Assembly (NCBI GenBank): GCA_963792655.1
Contig: CAWBWU010000001.1
Span: forward strand, 558,001-622,000
DNA: 64,000 nucleotides
Direction: 5' to 3'
From: DOZZ01 sp963792655
GTDB taxonomy: Bacteria; Acidobacteriota; Terriglobia; Bryobacterales; Bryobacteraceae
Part shown: positions 53,621-63,377 of the stretch, one piece after another
How positions within the stretch are numbered: position 1 is the stretch's first letter
How the letters are laid out: every line of letters begins with the position of its first letter
Notes under the pieces: model-generated
Databases searched by the model: none
What the model saw: only the letters and a program-made list of their open reading frames with translations
What the model was told of the DNA's origin: nothing
Program-made: the position numbers and the translations under genes

Positions 53621-55009
53621 ATGTTCTTTCGACTCGGATTGTTTCTCGCCTGCATCATCGCCGCCGCGCAAGAACCGGCTAAGGTCCTGCTGCCAGACCC
53701 TCGTTATAAAGCCGACGTGCTCTTAGTCGTTGCGCATCCAGACGACGACGTTGTCATCGGCGGGTATCTCGCCAAGATCGCGATTGACGATCATAAGCGC
53801 GTCGCGGTCATCTACTGCACCAACGGGGATGGTGGCGGCAATGCCGTTGGCAATGAAGCCGGTGCGGCATTGGGCCAGATGCGCGTGATTGAAGCACGCC
53901 GCGCGCTTGCGCATTTCGGCATCGAGAATGTCTGGTTCCTGGGTGGCCACGATACCCCTGGACAAGATCCACTGCGCTCGCTTGACGTATGGGGCCATGG
54001 TCGCATGCTCGATGAAGTGGTGCGTCTGGTACGGTTGACGCGACCTGACGTGGTCATCACCTGGCTTCCCGCGAGTGTTGTCGGTGAGAACCATGGCGAC
54101 CATCAAGCATCGGGCGTGCTGGCCGTCGAGGCATTCGACTTGGCGGGCGATCCAACGCAGTTTCCGGAACAAGTGGCCGCGCCGCGCAACCGTACGGGCA
54201 TGTCGAACCTGACCGAAGGGTTGCACGTGTGGCAGCCCCAGAAACTTTACTTTGCCACTGACGCCTACGAAGATTTCGGGCCTTACTGGCATGACTCGGG
54301 CACGCTCTCGACGTTTCGCAAGAACTTCCTGGACGGGCAAGGCCCGGTTTATCCGAACACTGCTGTGTCGCCTTCGCGCCACAAGACCTATGCGCGGCTC
54401 ACTGCCGAACAACAGACGTTCTATCTCACGCAAGAAGCTTCACTCGGACTCGACGCGATTGCGAAGAATAGCGATGCCGGGTTCGAATATCCGACGCGCA
54501 TCATTTTCGGGAAGTCTGTTGCCGAGAGTGCCATCACCGCTGACGTGTTTGCGGGGCTCGCGACACACGCTTCAAATTTCGTGCGTGCTCCCGGTTACCA
54601 GGCAGCCACTGCCAACGCGTTGGAGATTGGCGGACATGTGGCGTTTTACCGGCAGTTCTGGCGCGCGCATGGAATTGACCGCATCGCAAGCTTCATGCCT
54701 GTGCCGGAATTTGGCAGCTCCTTTCATCGCACGCTGGACATTCCGCTGAACGTTACGAACACATCCACGCGCGCGGCGGAGTTTCGTCTCAGCGCTACGC
54801 TTCCGCCGGGTTGGAGCGAGAACACACGCGACCGCATCATTCAATTGCAACCGGGCGAGACGTACGCACTGCAAGCGCAGCTTGCGACACCAGCGGCTGG
54901 CGAACCCGCCTGGCATGAGATTACCTGGACGTTGAGCAGCGAAGGCCGACCTGTGGGCACCGCGCAGATCCGCGTTTTTCTCGAACGCCACGGCGGCATG
55001 CCGCAGTGA
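53621..55009 (+). CDS. Secreted PIG-L/LmbE-family deacetylase
   Basis: A 462-residue exported protein. Signal peptide at 1-17. The zinc deacetylase domain (about 30-250) has the family signature AHPDDD near residue 39 and the second metal site ENHGDHQ. These enzymes remove acetyl groups from N-acetylglucosamine-type sugars. The C-terminal about 170 residues are beta-rich (NVTNTSTRAAEFRLSATLPPGWS), like an NEW3/Ig-type accessory domain. Typical of secreted Acidobacterial versions. Possibly cotranscribed with the methyltransferase gene. Confidence 0.9.
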   Translation: MFFRLGLFLACIIAAAQEPAKVLLPDPRYKADVLLVVAHPDDDVVIGGYLAKIAIDDHKRVAVIYCTNGDGGGNAVGNEAGAALGQMRVIEARRALAHFGIENVWFLGGHDTPGQDPLRSLDVWGHGRMLDEVVRLVRLTRPDVVITWLPASVVGENHGDHQASGVLAVEAFDLAGDPTQFPEQVAAPRNRTGMSNLTEGLHVWQPQKLYFATDAYEDFGPYWHDSGTLSTFRKNFLDGQGPVYPNTAVSPSRHKTYARLTAEQQTFYLTQEASLGLDAIAKNSDAGFEYPTRIIFGKSVAESAITADVFAGLATHASNFVRAPGYQAATANALEIGGHVAFYRQFWRAHGIDRIASFMPVPEFGSSFHRTLDIPLNVTNTSTRAAEFRLSATLPPGWSENTRDRIIQLQPGETYALQAQLATPAAGEPAWHEITWTLSSEGRPVGTAQIRVFLERHGGMPQ

Positions 55010-55013
55010 CGTC

Positions 55014-56657
55014 TTAAAGCCGTCCGGCTTTCATTTCGCTCGCGAGGTAATCGGAAGATCGCCATGCGAGCGCCAGGATCGTCAGCGTCGGATTCTTCTC
55101 GGACGCGGTGGTGAACGCAGCACCATCGGGCACGAAGACATTCTTCACGTCGTGCATCTGGCAAAACCCGTTTAACGCGGAGCGCTTCGGGTCGGCCCCC
55201 ATACGGCACGTGCCATGTTCGTGAATTGCGCTGCCCGGCACATCGAGCGCGCCGCGCTCAAACGGCAAGATCTCCGCTTTGGCTGCACGCAAAATACTCT
55301 CTGCCGTGTCGTACATCTCCGCTGCCATTTTGTGCTCGTTATCGCCGATCGCATACTCAATGCGTGCGATGGGCGTGCCGTAGCGGTCAACGGGCGAGCC
55401 GTCAACGCGAACGCGATTCCCGGCTCGCGGCAGCACTTCACCATAGGGATGCATCGCCAGCAGCGCAGGGTAGCGCTGCTTTACACCGGACTTGAACTGC
55501 TTGCCGAAGCCGGGCAGCTTCTTCGCAAAGCCGGCGTCCGGCTGCGCGCCGGTATTCCAGAACTGACTGCCGAAGCCGCGCAGATAATCGCGCTTCCTGC
55601 CACGGTGATTGAAGCGAGGGAGGTAGATGTGTTCGCCACCGATGCCATCGTCGTTCAACGTCTTCGTGCCCATCAGTTCGGGCGCGAAGCCATACATGTG
55701 AAAGCGGATTTGTTCCGATAAATAGCGGCCGACAACATCGCTGCTGTTGCCGATTCCGTTCGGGTACCGCGCCGATTTGGAGTTCAGCAAAATGCGCGTG
55801 GAATCAACACAACCCGCCGCCACAATCACAACGCGGGCGCGCACGTTACGCTCGGCGCCGCTGACGCGGTCGAAGTACTGCACGCCGTTCGCTCGTCCGT
55901 CATCGCCTACCAGAACACGCGCCACCACTGCGTTGTCCTGCACTTTCAGCTTGCCTGTTTTGAAGGCAGGATCGATCAGGTAATCGGATGAATTGAAGAA
56001 CGCCGATACATCGCAGCCGCGCCCGCAAGCGCCGCAATAGTGGCAAGGCGTATGGCCGCGCGATGCATTCGTGTTCACGGCGCGCCGCACATTCACAACC
56101 GAGATGCCCAGCGACTTTGCCGCGCGCTGCATCGAAATTTCTCCGCAGCGCAATGCCGGCGGAGGCAGATGAAATTTGCTGCCGGGCAGAGAGTCCTGAT
56201 CGTCGTCCCCGCCGCAGACGCCGATCAGTTGCTCCACACGATCGTAGTAAGGCGCGACGTCTTTGTACCGAATCGGCCAGGGAATTTCCCAGCCATCGAT
56301 CTCGGGGCCCGCGAAGTCCAGGTCCGAGTAGCGCAACGAAACGCGGCCCCACACATTGGTTCTTCCGCCGCGGCCCCATACGCGCACCCAATCGAAAAAC
56401 TGATCGTCTTTCCAGGTGTACGGCTGTTCTTTGCGGTCGACGTAGAACACCGGCGGATGCTCACCTTTAGCCACGCGTTCGCGCCACTCCCAGGGCTTGA
56501 CGTGCGTCCAAAAGCTGCGGCGCGAAAACTTCTCGCCCGCATCGAGCATCAGTACGTTAACGCCTTGGCGAGTCAGGTTCCACGCAACCATCCCGCCCGC
56601 CGCGCCGCTCCCGATGATGACGACATCGTGCACTTCTGGACTGGCTTGAACCTGCAT
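55014..56657 (-). CDS. GMC-family FAD-dependent oxidoreductase with an extra Cys cluster
   Basis: A 547-residue flavoenzyme. The N-terminal FAD-binding GxGxxG is in VIIGSGAAGGMVAWNL. The catalytic His region appears as IHEHGTCRMGADPKRSALN, and the C-terminal FAD loop as PDGAAFTTASEKNPTLTI. An unusual CHYCGACGRGC (CX2CX2CX3C) near residue 200 could ligate an iron-sulfur cluster, as reported for some bacterial sugar dehydrogenases of this family. No cytochrome subunit is adjacent, and no signal peptide is evident. Oxidises an alcohol or sugar; substrate unknown. Convergent with the PIG-L gene. Confidence 0.9.
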   Translation of the reverse strand: MQVQASPEVHDVVIIGSGAAGGMVAWNLTRQGVNVLMLDAGEKFSRRSFWTHVKPWEWRERVAKGEHPPVFYVDRKEQPYTWKDDQFFDWVRVWGRGGRTNVWGRVSLRYSDLDFAGPEIDGWEIPWPIRYKDVAPYYDRVEQLIGVCGGDDDQDSLPGSKFHLPPPALRCGEISMQRAAKSLGISVVNVRRAVNTNASRGHTPCHYCGACGRGCDVSAFFNSSDYLIDPAFKTGKLKVQDNAVVARVLVGDDGRANGVQYFDRVSGAERNVRARVVIVAAGCVDSTRILLNSKSARYPNGIGNSSDVVGRYLSEQIRFHMYGFAPELMGTKTLNDDGIGGEHIYLPRFNHRGRKRDYLRGFGSQFWNTGAQPDAGFAKKLPGFGKQFKSGVKQRYPALLAMHPYGEVLPRAGNRVRVDGSPVDRYGTPIARIEYAIGDNEHKMAAEMYDTAESILRAAKAEILPFERGALDVPGSAIHEHGTCRMGADPKRSALNGFCQMHDVKNVFVPDGAAFTTASEKNPTLTILALAWRSSDYLASEMKAGRL

Positions 56658-56704
56658 CGTTGGCTCCGCTCGGAACGACTATTGTATGAGACCGGGCAGG
56701 CCGC

Positions 56705-58222
56705 TTAAAGCGGGATGTTGCCGTGCTTCTTGCGAGGCATCGTGTCCACTTTGTTCTCGAGCAGGCGCAGCGCTTTGATCACTCGGGCACGAGTCTCGCG
56801 CGGTTCAATCACATCGTCGACATAGCCGCGTTCGGCAGCGACAAACGGGCTCGCGAAGCGATCGCGGAACTCTGCGACTTTTTCAGCGCGCGCACTTTCG
56901 TTGCGATAGAGAATGTTCACCGCGCCTTCCGCGCCCATGACGGCGATCTCCGCCGTGGGGTACGCAAGGTTCACATCGGTGCGCAGATGCTTCGAGCCCA
57001 TCACGCAATACGCGCCGCCGTAAGCTTTGCGCGTGATCACAGTGATCTTGGGCACCGTCGCTTCGGCAAAGGCATACAGCAGTTTCGCTCCCTGCCGGAT
57101 GATGCCTCCAAACTCCTGCGCGGTGCCGGGCAGGAAACCGGGCACATCTTCGAACGTGAGAATCGGGATGTTGAACGCATCGCAAAAGCGCACGAAGCGC
57201 GCGCCCTTGACCGATGAGTTGATGTCGAGGCAACCGGCCAGGTGCGCGGGTTGATTCGCGACCACACCTACCGGCCTGCCTTCCATGCGCGCAAAGCCCA
57301 CCACGATGTTGGGCGCGAAGTGCTCATGCACTTCAAAGAAGTTGCCGTGATCCACCACGCGCCGAATCAGATCCTTGATGTCGTAGGGCTGCGAGGCATC
57401 TTCGGGCACCAGAGTATCGAGAGCCTCGTCGGCACGATCGGAGGGATCGTCGCACGCGATGCGCGGCGGGTCTTCGCGATTGTTCTGCGGCAAATAGCTA
57501 AGCAATTCGCGAATCTGACGGATGCAATCGCTGTCGTCCGCGGCCATAAAGTGACCCACGCCCGACACGGAATTGTGAACAATCGAGCCGCCGAGATCTT
57601 CCTTCGTCACATCTTCGTGCGTCACGGTGCGAATCACATCGGGCCCGGTGACGAACATGTAGCTGGTCTTCTCGACCATGAAGACGAAGTCGGTGATCGC
57701 CGGCGAATAAACCGCACCGCCCGCACACGGCCCCATGATGGCGGAGATCTGCGGGATTACGCCGCTCGCGAGGGTGTTGCGCAGGAAGATGTCGGCGTAA
57801 CCGCCGAGCGAGACCACGCCTTCCTGAATGCGTGCGCCGCCGGAATCGTTCAAGCCGATCACCGGTGCGCCCACCTTCATCGCAAGGTCCATGATCTTGC
57901 AGATCTTCTGCGCGTTCGATTCGGAGAGCGAACCGCCGAACACCGTGAAGTCCTGCGCGAACACAAAGGCGGGACGGCCGTTGATGCGTCCGTGTCCGGT
58001 AACCAGACCGTCTCCCGGAATGGTCTGGTTGCCCATGCCGAAATCGGTGCAGCGATGGCTGACCAGCTTGTCGGTCTCCTCGAACTCGCCGTCATCCAGC
58101 AGCAGGTCGATGCGTTCTCGCGCTGAAAGTTTCCCTTCTGCATGCTGACGCTCGCGGCGCTCCGGCCCGCCTCCATTTTCGGCGGCGGTGTGGCGTCTCC
58201 GCAGTTCCTCGAGCCGTTTCAT
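56705..58222 (-). CDS. Acyl-CoA carboxylase carboxyltransferase (propionyl-CoA carboxylase beta type)
   Basis: A 505-residue biotin-dependent carboxyltransferase, starting at 58222 (MKRLEELRRRH); the longer frame upstream runs over the divergent promoter and gene. Conserved blocks: AQDFTVFGGSLSESNAQKI, GLNDSGGARIQEGVVSLGGYADIF, IMGPCAGGAVYSPAITDF, ADDSDCIRQIRELLSYLP and DVPGFLPGTAQEFGGIIRQGAKLLYAFAEATVPKITVITRKAYGGAYCVMGSKHL. It transfers carboxyl from carboxybiotin to propionyl- or acetyl-CoA. The biotin carboxylase/carrier subunit is not in the window. Confidence 0.93.
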   Translation of the reverse strand: MKRLEELRRRHTAAENGGGPERRERQHAEGKLSARERIDLLLDDGEFEETDKLVSHRCTDFGMGNQTIPGDGLVTGHGRINGRPAFVFAQDFTVFGGSLSESNAQKICKIMDLAMKVGAPVIGLNDSGGARIQEGVVSLGGYADIFLRNTLASGVIPQISAIMGPCAGGAVYSPAITDFVFMVEKTSYMFVTGPDVIRTVTHEDVTKEDLGGSIVHNSVSGVGHFMAADDSDCIRQIRELLSYLPQNNREDPPRIACDDPSDRADEALDTLVPEDASQPYDIKDLIRRVVDHGNFFEVHEHFAPNIVVGFARMEGRPVGVVANQPAHLAGCLDINSSVKGARFVRFCDAFNIPILTFEDVPGFLPGTAQEFGGIIRQGAKLLYAFAEATVPKITVITRKAYGGAYCVMGSKHLRTDVNLAYPTAEIAVMGAEGAVNILYRNESARAEKVAEFRDRFASPFVAAERGYVDDVIEPRETRARVIKALRLLENKVDTMPRKKHGNIPL

Positions 58223-58255
58223 CGTCTGTACTGTAACAGGCGTTAGCATTGAGCC

Positions 58256-58726
58256 ATGAATGTTGAAGAGATTCGCGCGCACCTGAACGACTTGATCGGA
58301 GTCAGCCGCGATGGCGAAGAGGGCTATCGTCACGCCGCGGCACATGTGAACAACTCCGAACTGCGGTCGCTGTTTGAAGCGTCTGCAAAACAGCGTGCGG
58401 GGTTCGTGCAGGACTTGCAGCATGAAGTGGAACGGCTGGAGGGCGATCCATCTCATACCGGAACCTTCGCGGCGGCCGTGCACCGCGGATGGCTGGATAT
58501 GAAGGCGGCGATAACCGGCGGCAACGCGCATGCGGTCGTGAGCGCGTGCGAAACGGGAGACGACTCCGCCGCCGCTGCTTACGAACGCGTGGTCAATACC
58601 GACATCTCCGGACAACCGCGCGCTGTGGTGGAGAAGCAATGGCATGCGATTGTCGAAGCACACCGGCATCTATTGAAGCTGAAGAAAGAAATAGGCGAGG
58701 GAACGCGCTTCGCCGACAACGGCTAA
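58256..58726 (+). CDS. DUF2383/PA2169-type four-helix protein
   Basis: A 156-residue, all-helical protein with the ferritin-like PA2169 pattern: LNDLIGVSRDGEEGYRHAA at the N-terminus and a HAIVEAHRHLLKLKKEIG helix at the C-terminus, with Glu/His pairs spaced as in di-iron bundles. Function unknown; members are often stress-related. Divergent from the carboxyltransferase by 33 bases and convergent with the glycosyltransferase gene (four-base overlap). Confidence 0.85.
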   Translation: MNVEEIRAHLNDLIGVSRDGEEGYRHAAAHVNNSELRSLFEASAKQRAGFVQDLQHEVERLEGDPSHTGTFAAAVHRGWLDMKAAITGGNAHAVVSACETGDDSAAAAYERVVNTDISGQPRAVVEKQWHAIVEAHRHLLKLKKEIGEGTRFADNG

Positions 58727-59832
58727 GGCATCTCAAAGCGGCCGTCGCGCAAGACTTTCAAACGGCGGCCGCGCCACTCAATGCTGCTGCCGAAAAAGCC
58801 GCCGATGTAAGTCACGAAGCTGAACAGGTCCTGCACCGGAACCAGGAACCATCGCCGCCGTGTGAGCGGATCGCCTAGCGCCCACACCGCGGTCGCCCAT
58901 GCGGTGATCGCTCGAATCAGGATCGTCAGCGGCAACGCGAGCCAGAAGCGCGGCGCAACCAGCACGAACAGCAATGCGAGCGGCAGCGGATGCGTGAAGA
59001 TCAAGCCGATATACCCGAGCGGGCGCGAACGCCGCGTGCTGCGGCACCAGCGCAGACGGTGCGCCATGTTGGCGGTGAAGTCCTGCGCGCCTAAGCGATG
59101 TTCGATCACTGCGTGCGAGAGCGTGACGCGCCTGCCCAACGCGGCCGCACGATTGCCAATCACAAAGTCTTCTGCCAGAAAGTTCTGAAGTATCCCGAAG
59201 CCGCCGATTTCATCAAGCAACTCGCGATGCACCGCCAATGTGGGGCCAAGCGCAAAATCCAAATCTCCCAACAGACGCGCGGTGAAAACGCCGGCCGCAA
59301 ATTCGGTGTTCATACCAATGGCTTCAAGTTCCGTCCAGAACGATTGCCCGCTTGCACGATAGAGACAGAACACAACTCCGTTGTTCACCTCCACTTCGAG
59401 CGTCGACAACAGATCGTTCGGTGCGCGTACGTCGCTGTCGCTCATTACCAGCAGCGAGTGTGTCGCATGCGGCAGCAGAGCCGACAGTGAATGCACCTTG
59501 CCGTTCGGCAGTTCCGTCTCCCCGGCTACGATCAGACGCGAGGGGACGCCGGGGTATTCGGCAATTACTTGTTGCGCCACGGCGTACGCCCCATCTTGTT
59601 CGGTGGGGACAGCAAGCAACACTTCAAAATGTGGATGGCGTTGCGCGAAGAAGCTGCGCAGATTGTCGGCAAGACCAATCTCTGCGCCGCGCAATGGCTT
59701 GAGCACACTGACGGGCTGGTGCGCCAATGGCGAACTTGCGTCCTTCTTCCAACTACGCACGGCGATCACGGCGAGCGCGCAGTAGGCTAATGAGCCGGCA
59801 AGCAGCGCCCCGCAGATGAGCGCAACGATCAT
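58723..59832 (-). CDS. Membrane glycosyltransferase family 2/21, HpnI-like
   Basis: A 369-residue protein starting at 59832. One N-terminal membrane helix, a cytoplasmic GT-A domain with SVLKPLRGAE, SDSDVRAP (DxD-type), AEDFVIGN and the RLRWCRSTR (Q/RxxRW) motif, then two or three C-terminal helices. This is the ceramide-glucosyltransferase-like family that includes HpnI, which adds GlcNAc to bacteriohopanetetrol. Hopanoid genes are common in Acidobacteria, but no other hpn gene is seen here. Divergent from selB by 18 bases. Confidence 0.85.
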   Translation of the reverse strand: MIVALICGALLAGSLAYCALAVIAVRSWKKDASSPLAHQPVSVLKPLRGAEIGLADNLRSFFAQRHPHFEVLLAVPTEQDGAYAVAQQVIAEYPGVPSRLIVAGETELPNGKVHSLSALLPHATHSLLVMSDSDVRAPNDLLSTLEVEVNNGVVFCLYRASGQSFWTELEAIGMNTEFAAGVFTARLLGDLDFALGPTLAVHRELLDEIGGFGILQNFLAEDFVIGNRAAALGRRVTLSHAVIEHRLGAQDFTANMAHRLRWCRSTRRSRPLGYIGLIFTHPLPLALLFVLVAPRFWLALPLTILIRAITAWATAVWALGDPLTRRRWFLVPVQDLFSFVTYIGGFFGSSIEWRGRRLKVLRDGRFEMP

Positions 59833-59850
59833 AGGATGAAGGGAGGCGCC

Positions 59851-61720
59851 ATGAAGAACATTATCGTCGGGACCGCGGGGCACATCGACCATGGCAAGAC
59901 TTCTCTCGTGCGGGCGCTCACTGGAATCGATACCGATCGTTGGGAAGAAGAGAAGCGCCGCGGCATTACGATTGACCTCGGCTTCGCGCACTTGCAAGCA
60001 GGTCCCTCGCTGCGGCTCGGCTTTGTGGATGTGCCGGGCCACGAGCGTTTCGTCAAGAACATGCTGGCGGGCGCGAGCGGGATCGACATCGTGCTGTTTG
60101 TGGTCGCTGCCGATGAGTCGATTAAGCCGCAGACGCGCGAACACTTCGACATCTGCCGTTTGCTTCAAGTGCGCTCCGGCGTAATCGCGCTTACCAAGTG
60201 CGACATTGCGGACCCTGAGATCGCTGACCTCACGCGTCTCGAAGTAGAGGAACTGGTGGCCGGATCGTTTCTCGAAGATGCACCGGTAGTGAACGTGAGC
60301 GCAGTAACCGGCGCCGGGCTGGCTCGAGCTGCGTGCCACGCTCGCGAGCGTTGCGCAGCGCATTGCGGCAAAAGACGCGAGCGGCTACTTCCGGCTGCCG
60401 ATCGACCGCGCATTTTCGATGAAGGGCTTCGGCACCGTGGTCACCGGAACGCTGATCTCCGGCAGCATCGCGCCCGAAGCGCAGGTTGAGCTGCATCCCG
60501 GCGGACGCAGGCTCCGGGTGCGCGGCGTGCAGGTTCACAATCAGACTGGAACGCGCGCGACTGCCGGGCAACGAACAGCGCTCAACCTCGCCGACATCGA
60601 ACCCACTGAGATTGAGCGCGGCATGGTGTTGACGGACCCGGGCATTTTTCAGCCAGCGCGTTCCATTGACTGCAGTCTGCGCATGGTTGCCGATGCGAAG
60701 CCGCTGAAATCAGGTGCGCCGGTGCATTTTCACTCGGGCACGGCTGAGCTTGAAGCGCGTGTCAGACTGTTCGGTACCCGGAACGTGTTGCAGGCCGGAG
60801 AAGAGTCATTCGCAAGAATTACTCTGCGCGACGCTGCGTTGTTGTTACCTGGCGATCGCTTCATCATCCGGCAAGCTTCGCCGGTCGTGACGATTGGCGG
60901 CGGTGTGGTGCTCGAGTTGAATGGCAAGCGGTACAAGCGGCCGGATGATGTGACAGAGCGGCTTCCCATCTTCGCCAGCCATGATCCCGAGCGCATCATT
61001 CCCGTTCTGGTGCACGACGCAAAATTTGGTATCGCCGCTCGCGAACTGATGAGCCGCATGGGATGGCAGACCCCTGAGATCGCTCGTGCCGAGAAGAATG
61101 CGCAGCTTGTGTTTCTGGATCAGGGCCGCTGGCTCGTAGCGCGCGAGACGCTTGCATCGCTCGGCCGCGGGTTATTGCAAACGGTGCGGAATCACCACAC
61201 GGGCCATCCTTTGCAACCGGGCATCACGCGCGCCGAACTGAAGGCGACCGTTGCGCCCGATGCGGAGCCCCTGGTCTTCGATGCGGCGCTCGCAACGGTG
61301 CCCGCGCTGATTGAGGAAGGCGGTGTTGTTCGCTTGCGAACGCACCGGGTAGTGTTGCAACAGGCGGAGTCGGAGGCCTCAGACCGAATCGAGACGGCTT
61401 TCGCGCAAGCCGGTCTTGCTGTACCTCCGACTGCGGAAGTTCTGGCATCGAGCGGCATCGAAGCGGCGCGTGCCCGGTCGGTGCTGCAAGTGCTGTTGCG
61501 CAATAAGCAACTCGTGAAGGTCAGCGAAGACCTGGTGTTTCACGCCTCAGCACTGCAAGGTTTGAAAGAAACGCTGCTGGCCCGGCGTGGTTCTTCAGTG
61601 GGCATACCGGAGTTCAAGACGCTGTTTGGATTATCGAGGAAGTATGCGATCCCGCTACTGGAGTTTCTGGATCGCGAGAGGGTGACGCGGCGGGAAGGGG
61701 AAACGCGAAGGGTGCTCTGA
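59851..61720 (+). CDS. selB: Selenocysteine-specific elongation factor SelB, one frameshift
   Basis: About 623 residues. ATG 59851 follows GGGAGG at 59841-59846. EF-Tu-like GTPase motifs: G1 GHIDHGKT (10-17), RGITIDLGFA, DVPGHERFVKNM and TKCD. An extra base near 60323 shifts the frame; the correct continuation reads GLAELRATLASVAQRIAAKDASGYFRLPIDRAFSMKGFGTVVTGTL and leads into beta-barrel domains and the C-terminal winged helices that bind the SECIS hairpin. SelB brings Sec-tRNA to in-frame UGA codons. selA, selC and selD are not in the window. Confidence 0.9.
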
Positions 61721-61733
61721 TGAGCACCCTTCG
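61706..61733. terminator. Perfect 12-bp hairpin over the selB stop, likely bidirectional terminator
   Basis: CGAAGGGTGCTC at 61706-61717 pairs perfectly with GAGCACCCTTCG at 61722-61733, with a four-base loop TGAT that contains the selB stop codon. It lies between two convergent genes, as a shared terminator would. T-tracts after the stem are weak on the plus strand (TCCTGTATT), so termination may be inefficient or rely on Rho. Confidence 0.6.
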
Positions 61734-61740
61734 TCCTGTA

Positions 61741-62994
61741 TTACTGGCAGTTCGCGCGCTGCGGCGTTGAAGGACCCGTCAGCACTGTTGTATCGGGGTA
61801 GCTGTAAGCGCCGCCAATCGCAGTGGAGGGCACCTGGAATTTGAAGTACGAAAGCAGCGCTTCGTTCTGCGGATGATAGAGGAACCCATTCATCAGAATC
61901 GGGAACGTGGCATTGGGCAGGCCTTCGATGACGTCGCCGTCTTCGACGTTGTCCTGGCACAAACCGTTGGGCGAGCGCCACCAGGGCGTAATGTTGTGAA
62001 CTCCGTCGCTCGTAACGAACGGATCGTTGAAAGTCTCTGAAAGTTCGTGGCTCATCGGGGTGATGTCAGCGAACGAACTGCCGAAGAGGCCGGGGCTGAC
62101 CCAGCTTGAGTAGTTCAGAACGTAGCGCTTTTCAACGTTGCCATTCGCTATGGTTCCAGGCTCCACATCGTAAGTGTGATAGCCCAGAATGCAACAGCCG
62201 CCTTGGCTATCCGTCAGGAAAACGTTATTGAAAAGGAATGTCGAGATCTGTTTCGTGGTGACCTCGCCTGCATTCTCGGCCGCGCCCACCGGTGTTGTTG
62301 TGTCGTCCGCTGTCGCGGGGAACAGTGCGTTGCCAAACGCATTCTCATCAACGAGGACATAGCGGCAGCAGCTGCCATCCGGGTTTAAAGCAAAGCGGTA
62401 TGTGCCGCGAATCAACACCATAGGGCGTGTGGTGCGAACTCCCGGTTTCAGAATGGTGTGCCATTGGGGTCCCGCGCGGTCATAGAACTCGGCGCGCTGA
62501 ACGGCATCGGTATATTGCGTCGGAACGCTGCTGCTGGTGTAGGCGTAGTTCTGAAAGATCGGCGAATTCACAACCAGCGGCACATTCGGCGGTTCCAAGT
62601 AGAGGCGGTGCCCGTTGACGAAGCGTGGTGAGCCGTCATAGTTGCGCATGTCGAGCGCCACAGGGACGATAGGCGCAGTGAAAAAGGTGGTGCGGTTCAG
62701 TTCCGGCGGCAGGCCCACGGTATTGGTGTACCAGTGGGTGTTTGGATTGCCGTTCGGGTCATAACCCGGCGCGGTGAACTCGCCGTTGAAGTTTTGAATC
62801 GAGTCGATATAGGGAATGCCAAACTGTAGCTGGCGCGAGGCAGTCTGGTGGACGTTAGGGGCCTTCGCACCATATTTCCCGGTGGGGTCGCCCGACGTGA
62901 TCTGGTCCGAATCTTGTGCAAAGCCGCTGGTCAGCAGGCAAGCGGCGATCAGCGGCGCACCGCTCCAAAACAACAGGCGTGATAACGATTTCAT
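61741..62994 (-). CDS. Secreted protein, possible metallopeptidase-like fold
   Basis: A 417-residue exported protein (signal peptide 1-26, ending SGFAQ). The central segment ITPMSHELSETFNDPFV has an HExxE-like pattern seen in some secreted proteins of metallopeptidase ancestry; the usual HEXXH is not complete. Paired cysteines (GSCCRYVLVDE, GGCCILGYHTYD) suggest disulfides. Tyr/Asn/Pro-rich. The function is not known. It converges on selB across the hairpin at 61706-61733. Confidence 0.7.
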   Translation of the reverse strand: MKSLSRLLFWSGAPLIAACLLTSGFAQDSDQITSGDPTGKYGAKAPNVHQTASRQLQFGIPYIDSIQNFNGEFTAPGYDPNGNPNTHWYTNTVGLPPELNRTTFFTAPIVPVALDMRNYDGSPRFVNGHRLYLEPPNVPLVVNSPIFQNYAYTSSSVPTQYTDAVQRAEFYDRAGPQWHTILKPGVRTTRPMVLIRGTYRFALNPDGSCCRYVLVDENAFGNALFPATADDTTTPVGAAENAGEVTTKQISTFLFNNVFLTDSQGGCCILGYHTYDVEPGTIANGNVEKRYVLNYSSWVSPGLFGSSFADITPMSHELSETFNDPFVTSDGVHNITPWWRSPNGLCQDNVEDGDVIEGLPNATFPILMNGFLYHPQNEALLSYFKFQVPSTAIGGAYSYPDTTVLTGPSTPQRANCQ

Positions 62995-63377
62995 GAGTCT
63001 CCTGGGGCAAACTGAAGAACAGCGGTTAAACTGTCAAATCTAATTCGCGTGAGACGTAGTATAGCGGAAGTAAGCAAAATCGCAACAATTTAGTTACAAA
63101 TCTGCGGTCTTTTCTTATGAAGATGCTTGTGAACTGTGGAGTTCTTGCCAGAACTATCGCACCCTTCACGATTCGTGTGATTGAGTAAAGTGTGGAGGCG
63201 ACGATGAACGTGTCCGGGTGGCCGAAACCGGGCAAATGCGCTTCGCCAGTCGCGCCGCTGACGGGCGGAGATTACGGAAGAGCGCTGACAAATAGGAAGT
63301 GAAATTCTTGCGGGGAAGAACGAAGAAACAGGTGATTGCTTCGCGGGAGCTGTGGCAGTCTCACCGCAATTTATTTT
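62995..63377. other. Intergenic region, about 380 bases
   Basis: Contains the presumed promoter and leader of the secreted protein gene on the minus strand (a locally A/T-rich stretch at 63060-63120) and spacer downstream of the tRNA. Short open frames here show no recognised domain. No strong repeat seen. Confidence 0.5.

Noticed and set aside
61718..61733. selB stop read as selenocysteine with the hairpin as SECIS element
   Set aside because: Another frame of useful length does not follow, the UGA lies inside the loop and not a few bases before the stem, and the SelB C-terminus is already complete.
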